From: Lophius americanus
Lineage: Eukaryota; Chordata; Actinopteri; Lophiiformes; Lophiidae
NCBI GenBank assembly: GCA_037951165.1
Contig: JBBDHG010000116.1
Coordinates: 4,255,501 to 4,319,500 of the forward strand
Reading direction: 5' to 3'
Length of the DNA: 64,000 nucleotides
Shown: positions 48,701-61,114 of the stretch, in pieces
How the letters are laid out: the number at the start of each line of letters is the position of its first letter
How positions within the stretch are numbered: position 1 is the stretch's first letter
Program-made: the position numbers and the translations under genes
Notes under the pieces: generated by a model
Databases searched by the model: none
Told to the model about the DNA's origin: nothing
What the model saw: the letters and a program-made list of their open reading frames with translations, nothing else

Positions 48701-49762
48701 ACATATTTAGTACGACGCAGCACATTCGTTAAACCTGCATTGTGTGTACGATCTAGGTGTATCTATTCGAATAAATGAAATATAATATTGGTGATTATTT
48801 TTTTACTGCAGAAAAGTTGGAAGGGACAAAGTTTGTATGTTTTTTGTTTGTATGGTGAAAAAATAAGCTGTGGATTTTTCTTTCACATTGTAATCACATC
48901 GTTGAACATATTTTAATTAGCTCTGTTCTTTCATAAAGAACATTTGGTATGGTTTTGCGTTCTGTGCTCACAGCCAGCTTTGGACGGAGGTCTTGTGTAG
49001 AATGTCAAACAGTAACATTAATTATTCTATATTATACGAAAACGAATCCTGTATGTTGTTGCTGAGTAACTGCTTTGTGTTTTGGCAGATGGGGGATAAT
49101 ACTTAGTCCTACTGTTAAACACAAAAGAACAGCATGACAGATTGCCGTCAAAGGAAACATGAACACCTGACTCATGAAACTGTTCAGATTTAAAGATTTA
49201 AATTGTGGGATCCAGGATGTTTTGCTGGGGGGGGGGGAATCATCTCTGCGGGTGACTGACAGACAGAGGTATTGTGCAGAGTATCCGTTCCCCCGCTGTT
49301 CGCATTTCCTCCGTGGTGGTGATTCAGCAGGACCCGGCGTCTCGGAAAGGGTTTTGGGATTTGGGTTTTGTCTCATAGCTATCTTACGTCTACATGTGCT
49401 TGACCTGTAGTTATACAGAATAATAGAACATCTAATTATATCGATCTAAATGAACGTGATGCTGTTGACCTCCCAGGATACTGGATGACATCTTTGTGAC
49501 CCTTGAATGCCATTCTAGATTCCCTAGGTACCTTTAAGTTTAGGCACAAACACTATGTTATCACATCTAGAGAAAGATTATTCTCAGATGTGAGTCAAAA
49601 AACAAGGGGGCTTGTCTCGCTTAGATTTCCATCCTGTGTCTGGACACACCTGAGGATTTACCAAAAAGAATGAGTCAAAACTCCTTTAGGAATGAGATGG
49701 GGCTCAGCTGAAAGTTATCAGAGATAAGCGGATGAAGTTAAGAGAGTCTGATTACTGCCTAT
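42716..49762. other. Long repeat-poor intron sequence
   Basis: About 7 kb in which I recognise no transposon fragment. It contains poly-A/T runs, a GGGGGGGGGG run near 49227-49237, and small unremarkable open frames, the longest being 127 codons at 47616-47999 on minus with no family resemblance. AT-rich 46300-46640 may be an old MITE. Confidence 0.4.
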
Positions 49763-49792
49763 TTATTCCTAAAATCCTCATTTTAGGAATAA
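49763..49792. repeat. Inverted repeat (13-bp arms, 4-nt loop)
   Basis: TTATTCCTAAAAT, the loop CCTC, then ATTTTAGGAATAA, which is exactly complementary. Confidence 0.92.
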
Positions 49793-50800
49793 GCCTCATC
49801 CTTCCTCTCTGAATCAGCTTCTGATGAAACGCGGCTGATTTCAATAAAGGGATTGTTACCCCCCCCGTCAAAGAACTGCTTAGAGTCTCATTGTGTTTTT
49901 TGAATCTCTAAAGATGAAAGTATGAAGAACTGGAGAAATGATGATAGTTTGAATCAATAGGTTGGCTTGATTGTATAATGTCAGAATACATTTGCCATCA
50001 CGTTGTGCAGAATGATAAACAAATAATACATTGAATTATTTTTCGAGCTCTGTCAACAACACAAACTTTCCATGGAGCAAACTGCAGACTGTTGAGAAAT
50101 CTCTTTTGTGAAATTGCGATGTCTAATGATTATTCCCCTCCCTGACTCTGCCAGTGGGACCTCCACGCACAGCTGTACCTTTTTACACTTCAGCGGGAGC
50201 CAAATATTTCTCCCATTTTGCTGACACAATGATGTTCTTGCGAGGTTTGTTTGAAATGTTCCAAAATGCTTGTTATGTCCCTGGAGGGGATGTTACGATC
50301 AGAGAGAGGTTTTTGAATAAATACTATTCCTCAGCTAGCACTTAGATGCTACTCTTGTGTTTTCCTAAGCATCTGTCAAAGGAGGCAGCGGGAGGGAGCA
50401 GCAGAAAGGAGGTCGGGAAAGGAAGTAACATTACGGTGGAAACTGTAACTGGGTTATTGCTAGTTAGTTAGTTAGATAGATAGTTTTAGAATTTTAGACT
50501 GTTAAACTTTATAGCAGACCCACATGCAAGTTAGAAGAAGAAGATTTTTGGTATTTCACTACCTTCTAGATTCGTAAGTAGACGTCTTTTCTATTTTAGT
50601 AGTAAAAAAACATTTTATGGAGTTGGATGATAAAATATGGGTGCAGGTTTTATTTTAAGTCATTCTGCTTTCAAAGTTTTCTTTGTCGCTTTTAAGTTTG
50701 AGTTTGAATAAAACTATTTGCTTATTTTGTAAATATTGGCTGTGGGGACAATTTCTGACTGGATTAGGCTTTTATACTACTAGTCCACTTCTCTAAGCTC
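49793..50800. other. Non-coding stretch
   Basis: About 1 kb without a recognised element, apart from short TTAG/ATAG tetranucleotide units near 50460-50482. Confidence 0.4.
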
Positions 50801-50804
50801 TGGT

Positions 50805-51115
50805 TGCCCACCTATTATTTCTATCAGCCCAACCTAATACAGATGTCCAAACCAGTCCTGGGGGGGTCTACTCTTCCTATCAGTTATATGATCCGTAGTG
50901 TCCTGGGAAGCCTCAGCCACCTGCCGAGGTACTGAATGATCTTCCTCTCGAAACCCTCCACGGTTGACACTGAGACGTCAAACACCAGCAGGGAGCCGCA
51001 AGACCCGCGGGAAAATTGCATGCAGGTAGATCCAGGTCTTAAACCTGCCTCGGAGTTGCCCAGAGCTACATGGTCCTCCAGTTCTCGACTGGTTCTCTTG
51101 AAGGATTTCTTAGTG
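50805..51115 (-). mobile_element. LINE-derived ORF fragment, unclassified
   Basis: The minus strand reads ALGNSEAGLRPGSTCMQFSR, GSCGSLLVFDVSVSTVEGFE, then RKIIQYLGRWLRLPRTLRII. I recall this order (LGNSEA...FPRVRGSLLVFGVSVSTVEGFE.KIIQYLGRWLGLPRTL) from predicted teleost LINE-encoded proteins, so I read it as a fragment of a non-LTR retrotransposon ORF. I cannot assign the clade. The Rex3 3' end at 51146 lies immediately beside it. Confidence 0.6.
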
Positions 51116-51145
51116 GTAAGTGATCATTATACCTGTAAGCAGCCC

Positions 51146-51345
51146 ATCCATCCATCCAATTTCTTCCACTTATCTGGGGTCGAGTCAGGCTGGCAGGAGG
51201 CTAAGAGGGATATTCCAGACATCCCTCTCCCCTGCTCCTCCTGGGAAATCCCAAGGCCTTTGTAGGTCTGAGGAGATTTAACGTATAATCCCGACAGCGA
51301 GTTCTGGATCTACTCAGTGGTTTCCCCCCAGTTGGACATACATGT
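51146..51345 (-). mobile_element. Rex3 (RTE-clade) LINE, 3' end, minus strand
   Basis: The minus strand reads DFPGGAGERDVWNIPLSLLP, matching the Rex3 C-terminus (GVPPEELEEVAGERDVWASLLRLLP). It is followed by CCAGATAAGTGGAAGAAATT and ATGGATGGATGG. A more upstream VDPELAVGII segment parallels VDPELVLGII in the copy at 62990-63415. 5' truncated. Confidence 0.85.
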
Positions 51346-51499
51346 CCGTCTCACAGTCCCTTTTTTTCCCATCACTGGAGAATAAGGCAACTACATCCTT
51401 ACACTTCTTTGCCCTTCCTGAAGAATAAATCATTGATCCGAATGTTGGGACTTCATTTTTGTAAATAGGCTAACATAACAGTGTTTTTAATGGGTGGTG
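51346..51499. other. Spacer between LINE fragments
   Basis: Nothing recognised. Confidence 0.3.
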
Positions 51500-51757
51500 T
51501 TGGCTTTCAGCTTCTTAACCCAGCGACAAAGGGGAGACAAGTCATTGTACTTTTAGTGCCAGTCCCAAGACCGGATAGATGGGGAGGGTTGCGTCATGAA
51601 GGGCATCCGGCGTAAAACCTATGCCAGACCCATTAGCGGAACAGAAAACTGAATTCCAAACAAGATCGATTGGGGCCAGGGTCAACAAACACCGTCACTG
51701 GAACAGTTAGCCAGCAGTGTTCTAGCAGGGAACAGCCGAAAGACGAAGAAGAAGAAG
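51500..51757 (+). mobile_element. Common fish LINE 3' end with (GAA)n tail
   Basis: It contains GGGGAGGGTTGCGTCATGAA, GGGCATCCGGCGTAAAACC, ATGCCAGACC and AACAGCCGAAAGACGAAGAA followed by GAAGAAGG. This matches a very abundant teleost repeat 3' end (GGGAGGGTTGCGTCAGGAAGGGCATCCGGCGTAAAACC...GGAGCAGCCGAAAGAAGAAG). I attribute it to an RTE-like LINE, from memory. No coding frame survives. Confidence 0.7.
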
Positions 51758-54700
51758 GTGCCTTCTTCTTATCTTATCGATCAGAAATATATTGCCAAAA
51801 TCAAGATAAACTCATCGATAACTGTATGGATCATTCATCAAATGTTTGATTATAAAGGCAATAAAGCAATAGTTTTCAGGAAATACAACTTAAATGTAGT
51901 TTTTCTCAGAGAAGCATAGCATTAGAGTGATGTATGTATAGTTTTGATTGGGTTCAAAACTCACGAGTCATAGTTTTGACTCTTGAGTTTTGATAGTTTT
52001 TATGTGAAGTTCTTGCACTGACAGTGTTTAGTCAATGTTAAGGTTCACTGCTCAGGCGTGAACGAAAATTTTGTTCAACACCTGCTTATGCAAGAGGGGA
52101 TCTGACACCTTAATACCAATTACTCGCAAGCAGCAAACACACAGCGATAACCACAGCATTCACACCCGCTCCCCTAATAACATGCCAATCAAACGGTGGC
52201 AGCGGCAGAGAGAAACATTTAAATTTTTCAGCTATAGAAACTGCTCTGGGACGCTGTGTTTTAATTATTTAATGTGTTTGAAGGAATGCAAGAGAGAGAG
52301 AGAGGGCTGAAGAGATATGAATACTCATGATTGAAAAATAATACAAGCCAGAATGTTCAGGAGAAAAAAAAAACTTATTTCCCACAGAGTCATTAAGCTG
52401 TGGTGTTTTGGAAAGGTCAGACTGCTTTGCTGCGGCAAGATCCGTGGGAATACAGGTGTGTGTTAATGTGTGTGTCGAGGGCGTGCAAATGTGCAAGCCT
52501 CAATTGATGCATTCTTCAATTATGTTTTAATATCAATTGATTATTAGTGTTAATATCCTCCTAATGAGGCCCTTCACAGAGCAAAAACAAACACAGGATA
52601 AAGCTGGTGTTAGCCACTCCATCCTTTAAGTGCTAACCTTATGAAACGGTGACTCATAGTGTATAAAATTACACTAATGGAGGAGTCTCTGCATAGACTG
52701 TGAATCACAGTTATGTGTACGGTTATAATACAGGGAATGAAATGTATACAGAGCTGAATGATTCCATGTCAATAAACAAGGAGTAAATAATATATTTATT
52801 TTTCTCAGTACAACAAAACACACTAAGTTGGTTATGTTTATTTATTTAACAAAGTATGGTGTGGGTAAAAAACATGCCAATATAAGAAGTCAAAAATGAT
52901 TCTATACTGACTGAATTTACGAAATAACTCCTGTAGTGCAAAGCTCCTACCAGGTAGAGCTTTACTACACATCTCTATTTAGCTCTTAATATTGATGGGG
53001 CTGTATGTGTTTCCTGTGTTCGACCCATTTTCTCTCCTTCCTTTCATGTTCTCCTCATGTGTTCTACAGCTTCATTGGTCTTGAGGCTCACCTGGCCTGA
53101 GAGAAGAGCTTAAACGCCCCTGGCTCAGTATCAGAAGGTGGAGGCTTCTGAAACCGGGACTGCTGGTTATGGAGCCTCTCAGCCACAGATTAATAATAAA
53201 TTAAGTGAACTTCAGTAAACTTTTTTTAATGTGGTGTTTGATTAATTAATAAATCCCCTGATATTGTAGCTTATTTCCATCTTTCCAAAAAGCTTTGTAG
53301 AAAGAGAAGCAGAGCTTTTGCGTGATGGTGCAAGTAAACCGACTTAATAGAGAACTGATATGGATGGAAACATATTTGTTGCATAGATGGTTTCCATCAA
53401 TAATAAACCGTATCATGTTCATTATCATGCTTTAGGAGTATCCCGTCTTTGTGTTTGGTGAATTTAAAACATCATATCTTGAGTCTGAGTTCTTCCAAAA
53501 AAAAAAAAGGACAGCGTTCCATCCGTATGTCTAATGATGATTTCTGACGGCTGAGCATCACGGCGCGCGCGGCAAAAGTTATTCAACAGAGATTAAAACA
53601 CAGCGGCGGCAGCGTCTCGCTTCAGGAGCGACTAAGGAACACTTTTGTCTTTTATTAATGAATAAAGGAAAGAAAAGAAATTAAACTGGCAGTTTGGATG
53701 AAATAAAACCATGGAAATGCTGAGCAAGTCTGCACACAATGGAAAACACTCTTGACATGTTCAAACATTTCACCATCCAGACCTCTTGTGTTCGGACGGG
53801 GCATTGAGACTTGTTGCCATTGGGTGTTAAATGAATGAAATTCACTCGACTTAAGTGGCCAATCCCACTGTATCGCACAGCCAGTGAAAGGACGCCCTAC
53901 TGGTGCATAATACTCCTATCAGCTAGTTGTCACTGATTGTGTGACACGTCCCCCATCAGTCATGTGCCCATATTCTCATCCAGCTGCCGTCATCCTGTAC
54001 AGTGTCAGACTTACAGACAGCTGTCACAGCGGACATTGTTAATATCACCATTCTGGCGTTTAGTAGCGCTAAGCCCCCTATGAGCCTCAATATCCTTGTT
54101 TTTATTTTATAGCTACAGCAAATTAGTTTTAAATGAAGCTTGCAGTTACAGAAATGACATGAAATGGCTGCGTGATAAACATTATAGGGCTTGAATAAAC
54201 AGCAGTAATCAGTACCCAGGAAACTAGTATTTATCACGTATACAGTTATATGTATTACCAGATTTCTCTGTGTACAGTCAAGTCATCTCCGGAACATGAT
54301 AGAAACTATTATCAGCCATATAAAGGGGATTCTGATGTATATGTAAACACAGGCATTGCTTTAATTCTCCGTGAGGGTCTTAGTGGGGGCGAGTACCACA
54401 GATTACCTACGGCTGGATGTCCTACAGTGTATCGTTGTTATTTTATCGAAATATGATGCTTATATGCATCGACACCCACAATTAAACTAAAAAAACACTG
54501 TTAATATTAAATCTATTAGTGGAAAAATCGTTGAATATATTTTCACTATGGAAAAATAATAAATCATTCACAAATGTAGTTTCCTGTCTAATCGTAAGAG
54601 TCAATTATCATCCTTGAGTCATTTCTCCGATATAACGGAGCACTTTGTCCGAGATTAATGTCAAACATGGGACTGCATTCTTCCAGGGAGTTCCACTCTC

Positions 54701-56729
54701 CAGCTCGTTACATGGATACATTTTCTCCCTGACGTACCACCTCTCAGAGATAAAATGTCAAACCAACACATTGGACAATCAGTTTGTCCGACCAAACGTC
54801 CAATTCCCTTTTCGAAAACTTCAAGTCCAACATATAACGCATACCTGAACCACGTGGCCAGAAGCTGGAGCCACAATCTAGATGACTCTTTGATGAAATG
54901 AGCTGAGAGGATTGTTGGAATCAAACTATTATGGTGCTGGAGGTGTAGAAGCGGCTGTGAGAACAAAAGGATGAGTACAGCTAAGGGAATAATGACCTTC
55001 ATCTGAGCTGAGGAGAAAAGATGCTTGTAATGGATGTCGGTGGAAGGATGGATGGATGTTAGAGAGACAGAGAGACCAAGGGGGTTCAACGGCAAGCCTC
55101 TTCCGGGGAGAAAGAGCACACATCCACTCTGTTTCACAGCCTCCGACTGTATTCCGCCGACTCCAGGGTATCCCACATCAAACGCGGAGACGGATGAAGC
55201 GGAGAGATGAAAGAACATAGTCTGTGGTGTGTGAGTTGCATGCATTAAATATCACGTGCATGTGCGTTGGATGTGTTCCGGTCCATGCAGACTTTGGGAA
55301 TGATACATGCGAGCTGATGGGGGTTGTTGATGGCTGCATGATTGTGTATTCATCCCTGCCCACATAAAAGGTCCATTGTCTATTCACACTGATATCGTCA
55401 GCATCCATACATAAAGATAAGAGGGGAAAAATAGAACAAATGTAAGCCTGAATATTTGAAGACCAATGGTGGTCCAGGCTCCTTTTGATATCATAAGACT
55501 ACAGTCTGTCGCACTCTGTAGGGGTGGTGTTTGAACTGAGGTACCAAAAGCTAAACGTTAAGAGCGGGTTAGACCATGTAGAGAGAGCAGGAAGTCAGGA
55601 GCAAACGCTCTCTGACTCTGAGTAGTCCAGGGAAATGTCATTCGTGCATCTCTTCTCTCGTTTCAAATCAGTGTTAAAGTGCATGAATTAAGCAAAGACA
55701 GTCAATTTTACTCGTCCCAGGGTTGAATCAGGGCGACTGTCTGACAACTGCTGTGACACAGCTGACACTTCACATGTGGGGGGAGCTGGAGAGGTAGCTG
55801 AAAAGGCGAGAAAGACCAAAAAATGTAACATGACAAAAGACAAGAATGAAAGAGAAAGCAGAAGAGAATATTTCTGTGCTGAAAACGCAACATTTAGCCA
55901 AAGGTATTCCTCTCTTTCCCTCATTCCTCTGTTCTTGATCTTCAACCGAGCCTTTGTAGCTCCATCCCATCTCTTTTTTCTGCAGGTTGGCAGACAAACA
56001 CGGCAAACTGTGGCCGTTAGATAACGATCCATTTGGCGGCAGGTGCCGAGAGACCTCCAGGTGACTTGCACAAGCAGCAAATAAGTTTGAATTCACTGGG
56101 GTGGCTGAAATAGAGCCTGTGTTCTTCTTTCCTGGTGCCTGGGGTGCTAACTGGACTCTCTGACAGTTATTAAATTGCTTTGAAGTCAAGAAACTAATCC
56201 AACACTGTGAACCCGAATAAGGGATGGGAACTCCAAAAATAAACAGAAGTCATACTAATTAAATTATAACACAAACACAAAAGAGAGCAAATGCGACCAG
56301 TACTCAACATTTTTGAATTCAAAGACACTCTCAACAAATTTTAGGATTTCCAGGTAAATAAAAAAATCTACTTAGCGAATCGGACCGTTAAAATTAAAGC
56401 AATTTGAATAAATTTGCTTCAAGGATCGACAGAAATGTTTTTTCGTGTTTCATTAAATACTTTTCATTATCCAGTCATTATATTATATTATACTGAAAGA
56501 CATTATAAGAAGGAGAAGCAAAAGAAAAAGAATGAAACAGACTTTTTTCAAATATGACACCTATGATTTGGTTGGGATTGTGCACAAAATGGTTGGGCGG
56601 TCTTGTATACTCGTATAGGTGTGATGTCATCTTGTTTCTCTGGCGTGTATCCCTTGGGTGTTATTAAAGTCTTCCTTCCACATTTTATTCCCTATACGAG
56701 GTTTTTGCTGGGTTTTTTTTCTTATCCAC
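51758..56729. other. Repeat-poor stretch
   Basis: About 5 kb with no confident element. The longest open frame in the window, 194 codons on minus at 54661-55245, shows no domain, signal or family resemblance and has no splice context. I consider it chance. A small CG-rich patch (CGGCGCGCGCGGC) lies near 53561. Confidence 0.4.
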
Positions 56730-57070
56730 ACTAAAAAATGTATGTGTTCAATTTACTGAGTGCAGATATATCAAGAATATTATTAAGGTTTCAAAATAGC
56801 AGGGGTACAAGCAACCAACAGGACTAAGTTCTGAGCAACATAAATGTAACAAATCATCATTTCTTTAACATTAAATGTGTGTTTTTTGCTCTGAATCAAG
56901 GAGTCGAGGACAAAGTAATGTACCGTATTGATGCTTGGATGCACTCAGTGCTAAAGTTATGTCAAACTGACCATATTTTTTATGGTCTAACAAGTTTAAT
57001 TTTAAGTTGCAACTGCTACGCCAAGTTTAACACATTCAAAATCAGAAATACATTATATTAAATGAATTGG
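56730..57070. repeat. AT-rich block, possible MITE
   Basis: It begins ACACTAAAAAATGTATGTGTTC, resembling the motif at 7535. It continues as AT-rich sequence with AAGTTTAATTTTAAGTTGC near 56990. The ends are not defined. Confidence 0.3.
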
Positions 57071-58328
57071 AAATAAGTAAATCTATTCAATCAAAGAATT
57101 CATAGCCTTGACTCTTTGGATAATAAGTCATTTTCATATGCAGTAAAGTGCTATTAAATTTAGTTTAGTTCTGCAGAGACCTTTTATACGAAGAATTCAG
57201 GACTATGCAGTGACCCTTGTTTGTACCGGAGAAAATTCTAACCGGCTCTTCTTCGTATGATCTTGCAATGTAATTACAAGCGGAACAAATTAAGGCCTTA
57301 TTCTTTTTTTGAGTTACTGTCACTTATTTGGGTTAAAAGTGTAGAATATATCAATTTAAAACCTAAGATGTATTAGAAAGGCTGTGGTGGATAAAAAACT
57401 AGTTCCTCTTTGTGTGACGCTGCAGCAGAAAGTTTCGCACAGTATAAATATCCATCAGCACAGACGCGTCCCTCTCACACCTTATTTTTCACGTTTTTTT
57501 TTTAAACTGTTCTTGCAATACATGGATCAGTCTAGCCTTCAAACCAAACAATCACATGCAGTTTCTTCTGCTAACAGCCTGGAGGGGTGCTTGAACCCAG
57601 GCGATGTCGATGAATATAAAGATGCTGTATGTTCACAATCGAGAGGAACAGTGGGGGAAAAACACAGCCAAGTGTTTCGCCCCAAGCTGTTTCAGAGCCC
57701 GTCGTGAATGTTTGGACAATGCACACTATAGCGTTGGCGAGATGGACTGTGGCTCTTACAAAACCATTTACAATCCTTTAATGTCACAATGGCCTAATTA
57801 TGCATGGGAGTAAGAATTAATTCAGCGCTGAAAAAGAGCAAATGCTCTTTCCACTGCGTGTTCATTCAAGTGCCGTTAAGTACTAAGGACTGTTTATAGT
57901 CTCTCTCCCAGAAAAATAAGGACAGGTTATGAAAATGAATTGGAGTCAAGATAGCTGTAAGAGACGCTCTGAGGCAAATAAAGCACAAATCTTATTTTAT
58001 CTCGTCTTATTAACGGCAAACCGCGAATAACAGAGCAGTTGCCCCCAAACAGAAACGACAATGTGATATGATGCGAGCAGGCAGTCATTCCACTGTCCAC
58101 ACACTCCAGTGGCGTCTCTGTCACCGAAATAACTTCAGCACCTCTAACAATCCAACACACACTTTCGCAACTTCAAGTCACTGTGAATGCTGCGGCTGGC
58201 TAATTGGGAAAATTAGAGGAATAAGGAAGGCAGTTCATTCTGGATTTGAGTCGATGCATCAGGCAGCAGCCTCCGTAACGAAAATACATTGTTTTTGCCA
58301 GTTTTCACTGCCCAAACTTTTTCACGGT
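57071..58328. other. Non-coding stretch
   Basis: About 1.25 kb without a recognised element. Confidence 0.4.
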
Positions 58329-58371
58329 ACAAAGCAGAGCTTGTACCCTAAGGGTACAAGCTCTGCTTTGT
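58329..58371. repeat. Near-perfect 43-nt palindrome
   Basis: Left arm ACAAAGCAGAGCTTGTACCCT (21 bases) and its exact reverse complement are separated by a single A at 58350. Such a structure would form a cruciform in DNA or a tight hairpin in RNA. Confidence 0.96.
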
Positions 58372-58402
58372 TAGCTAACCCTAGCTAACCCTAACCCTAA
58401 CC
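58372..58402. repeat. Telomere-like interstitial repeats
   Basis: TAGCTAACCC occurs twice, then TAACCC twice: telomere units (CCCTAA) and a variant with an inserted AGCT-type extension. It directly abuts the palindrome. Confidence 0.85.
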
Positions 58403-58804
58403 CATGTAGAGAAGCTTGGGCAAATCTTTAGAATGGTAGGTTATTTCTATGGTCTATTAGGCCAAAGTCATAGAAGCTTTGGATGATAGAAACACCTAAA
58501 ATACTCCTAACCTTCCAACTGCATTCTCAAAGAATGAGTGAGAGCAAATCTACAGTTCAATGAGGCTCGTCCATATAACACCTTTCTGCATAAAGTATCA
58601 ACATTGATGGTTTTATTATATGTTATGTGAGCTCCAAACTTGTCCATAATCCATTGTCAGTGTTAGCAACAATGTACCTGTTACCATGTGAACAAAATAT
58701 TATCCTCATAAGATTGTTTTTTTGTTACATAAAGAAGACTATGACATCATAAACTGCAGTAGAAACAAGACACAAAAAAAATCAATAAACTCTTAGATTA
58801 CTAC
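58403..58804. other. Non-coding stretch
   Basis: AT-rich sequence, nothing recognised. Confidence 0.35.
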
Positions 58805-58910
58805 TAGGGTTGTAACGATTCATCGATTTCAATCAGTATATGGGTTTGTTGAACAACGATCCGATCATATCGATTGAAAGTCAAAATACCGATATATAGT
58901 CTTCTCTAAG
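58805..58910. mobile_element. Possible hAT-type DNA transposon end
   Basis: CTAGGGTTGTAACGATTCATCGATTTC followed by CGATCCGATCATATCGATTG. AGGGNTGTAACGATTCATCGAT is a start I associate with fish non-autonomous DNA elements. A possible partner end with ATCGTATCGAGTATCGAC lies near 60253-60270. No transposase and no clear inverted partner were found. Confidence 0.35.
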
Positions 58911-60640
58911 ATATGCCTTTATTTTGAAATTTCTACCGGCACAAGCCTGCAGTGCTTATTGTACACAGGCTCCTCCCCTGTCAGCACACAGACAAGATGA
59001 CCAATGGGAACAGCAAGAGGCTACAGTTTAATTTTGTCCTTTTATTCTGCTCTCTCAACGTTTGCGTCTTTGGCGGATATTCCGTTCTTCAAATTAGAGA
59101 TAAAGACTTCCAGGTTCAATCTGAATGTTTACTGCCTCACAACAATGTGGAAAAATAATTAGCCCTTGGTCCGTTGACTTAATGCTAACATAAGGCGGGA
59201 ATTACCATATACATGCTAACGTAGTTGGCATTGACGGCGCGACTACTAATAATCAAACAATTCACCAATATATACAAATAAACTAAATTTCACTAAACAT
59301 ATAGTTGTCAGTTAAAGCTGAATAAGTGTTTGTTAATGAGACGCTGAGTTCTAACATAACGCAAATTGGTCAATGTTAAATATATTGTTGGGAAGACATT
59401 AATTATGAGTGGCTGTCTACAGAAAAACAGCTTTTTGTTGATCTTTGTTCTGCAGCATGTAAAACATTCAGAGTTTTATACCTCCAAACCACTGATACCA
59501 TCACCGATCAGAACCTTGTGAATACAATCACATGAAACATAAATCTAGACAGTTATGTTCGTAATTTAAAGGTAATCAGGCCTCCTTTTTGTTAACTGAT
59601 GAGAACCGTTGGATAGCCAATGTCCCCAAAAACTTGCCACAAATATGTTTGATTTTTCGTGAGCAGAAACCGAGTAATTCCGCTAGGGAGAGCTAATTAT
59701 GTTTAAATTAGGATCTAACATGGTGCACAGTGAAACATTATTAGAAGCCAGTTTATTGTTCTCATAAGACGAACCAGTTAAAGTACTTGCAAACCAATTA
59801 TGTTTAGATGCGCCTCATCAGAAAACAAACAACCAAACAAGCAAAAAACAACAAAACATGAGGTTGATTTCCAAACTGGAGCAGATTTTGTGAACAGAAA
59901 ACTCGTACAGTTACCCCTCACTTCTTTCATTTCCCTCCACATTACTTTCAGGCAGCAGATTAAAGTAAGGGTTTCACGGCTGTCAGGAAGTATTAGTTTC
60001 TTGTACGAGCGAATGAGCCTATGTTATTGGGACCAAACTCTTTCTTTTTCTCTCTCCAGTGTGCAGTTCAAGCACCAAAGCAATGACCCCTAAAAGCATC
60101 TAAACCTAACTCCATTGAACTGTACCTTTGTTGTGGACTTGAAACCTACAGGACACTGCTTTCCTCTTAATCATAAAGCTGTAATAATGCTGGTTAAACA
60201 CTAGAGGATCCTACCTTTTTAAAATCCTAACTGATTTTAAAAGCAGCAAGATAATCGTATCGAGTATCGACTACACACACTTGAGAATTATTTGGACAAA
60301 TATTCGTTAGAGATGTGCCTCGAATCAGGCCACATCCCACCGAGTCTTGTGGCGGAGGCCAAATCGGGCGTTAAATCGGGCGTGTGTAGCCAGTATAACT
60401 AATTGTTAGGAGACGAAGCAGTTGGTATCAGAATTTCATGTACCTGCAAAATTTGGAAGTGAATGATTTTATAAATGGATCTACTGAAAATTGAGGCTCA
60501 TCCAAAGTAAATTGGACTTGCATGTTTAAATTAGAGTCCCTTCAATCCAATCTTTCAAAATAAATGAACATTCTATTCATTTCTTTTGAGCCGACATGCA
60601 GAAAGAAAACTCATCAAAATTTGGATTAATACAATTTCTG
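58911..60640. other. Non-coding stretch
   Basis: About 1.7 kb. It may be the interior of a decayed DNA transposon bounded near 58808 and 60270, but no coding motif is seen. Confidence 0.3.
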
Positions 60641-60644
60641 TATG

Positions 60645-60735
60645 GGGTAGCAGGAAGGTTCTCAGTTCCAATCCAACTCTGCCTTTTTGTGTGGAATTCC
60701 CATGAGCAGTTACAGAAAATGGATGGATGGACATT
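60645..60735 (+). mobile_element. SINE-like repeat with internal deletion
   Basis: It has a head with GGTTCTCAGTTCCAATCCAAC (B-box region) and CTCTGCCTTTTTGTGTGGAA, then TTACAGAAAATGGATGGATGG, which is the tail of the family seen at 41772-42105. Most of the body is missing. Confidence 0.7.
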
Positions 60736-61114
60736 CCCAGATGGTTTAAAATGATGTTTTTGTTTTTTTACACTTTTGAATAAGTCTTGAACAAGTCATT
60801 TACAGTACATGTAGTGGAGCTCTTATCATGCAAGTACGATTATGAAGGCTTACATGATGAGACATTTCTAGCTCCGTTCAGCTGGTTGACATTGTGTCTG
60901 CATTAAATCGCAACTGCATTCCACGTGTTCACCTTTGCCCTAACCCGTAAGAACCCACTGTGACACAATTGCTTTTGTCCCCCACAGTAAGGGTATATCC
61001 GCAAAAAGTCCCCAAAACTCTGCGCTGAACTGGAAAACAATGTTTTGGTTCTTTTTAAGCAAGAAAGCTTACTTTACGGAGTTAAATACAAACTTTTAGA
61101 GTAGAATACAACAA
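60736..61114. other. Non-coding stretch
   Basis: Nothing recognised. Confidence 0.35.

Noticed and set aside
54661..55245. Longest open frame in the window (194 codons, minus)
   Set aside because: No domain, no repeated composition, no homology I recognise, no splice or promoter context, and it overlaps other open frames. A chance frame.
56631..56660. Possible neurexin FNVGTDDI coding sequence (GATGTCATC on plus)
   Set aside because: The minus-strand translation around it does not match neurexin in any frame.
60361..60383. Direct repeat AAATCGGGCGT twice
   Set aside because: Only two short copies, which is too little to call an element.
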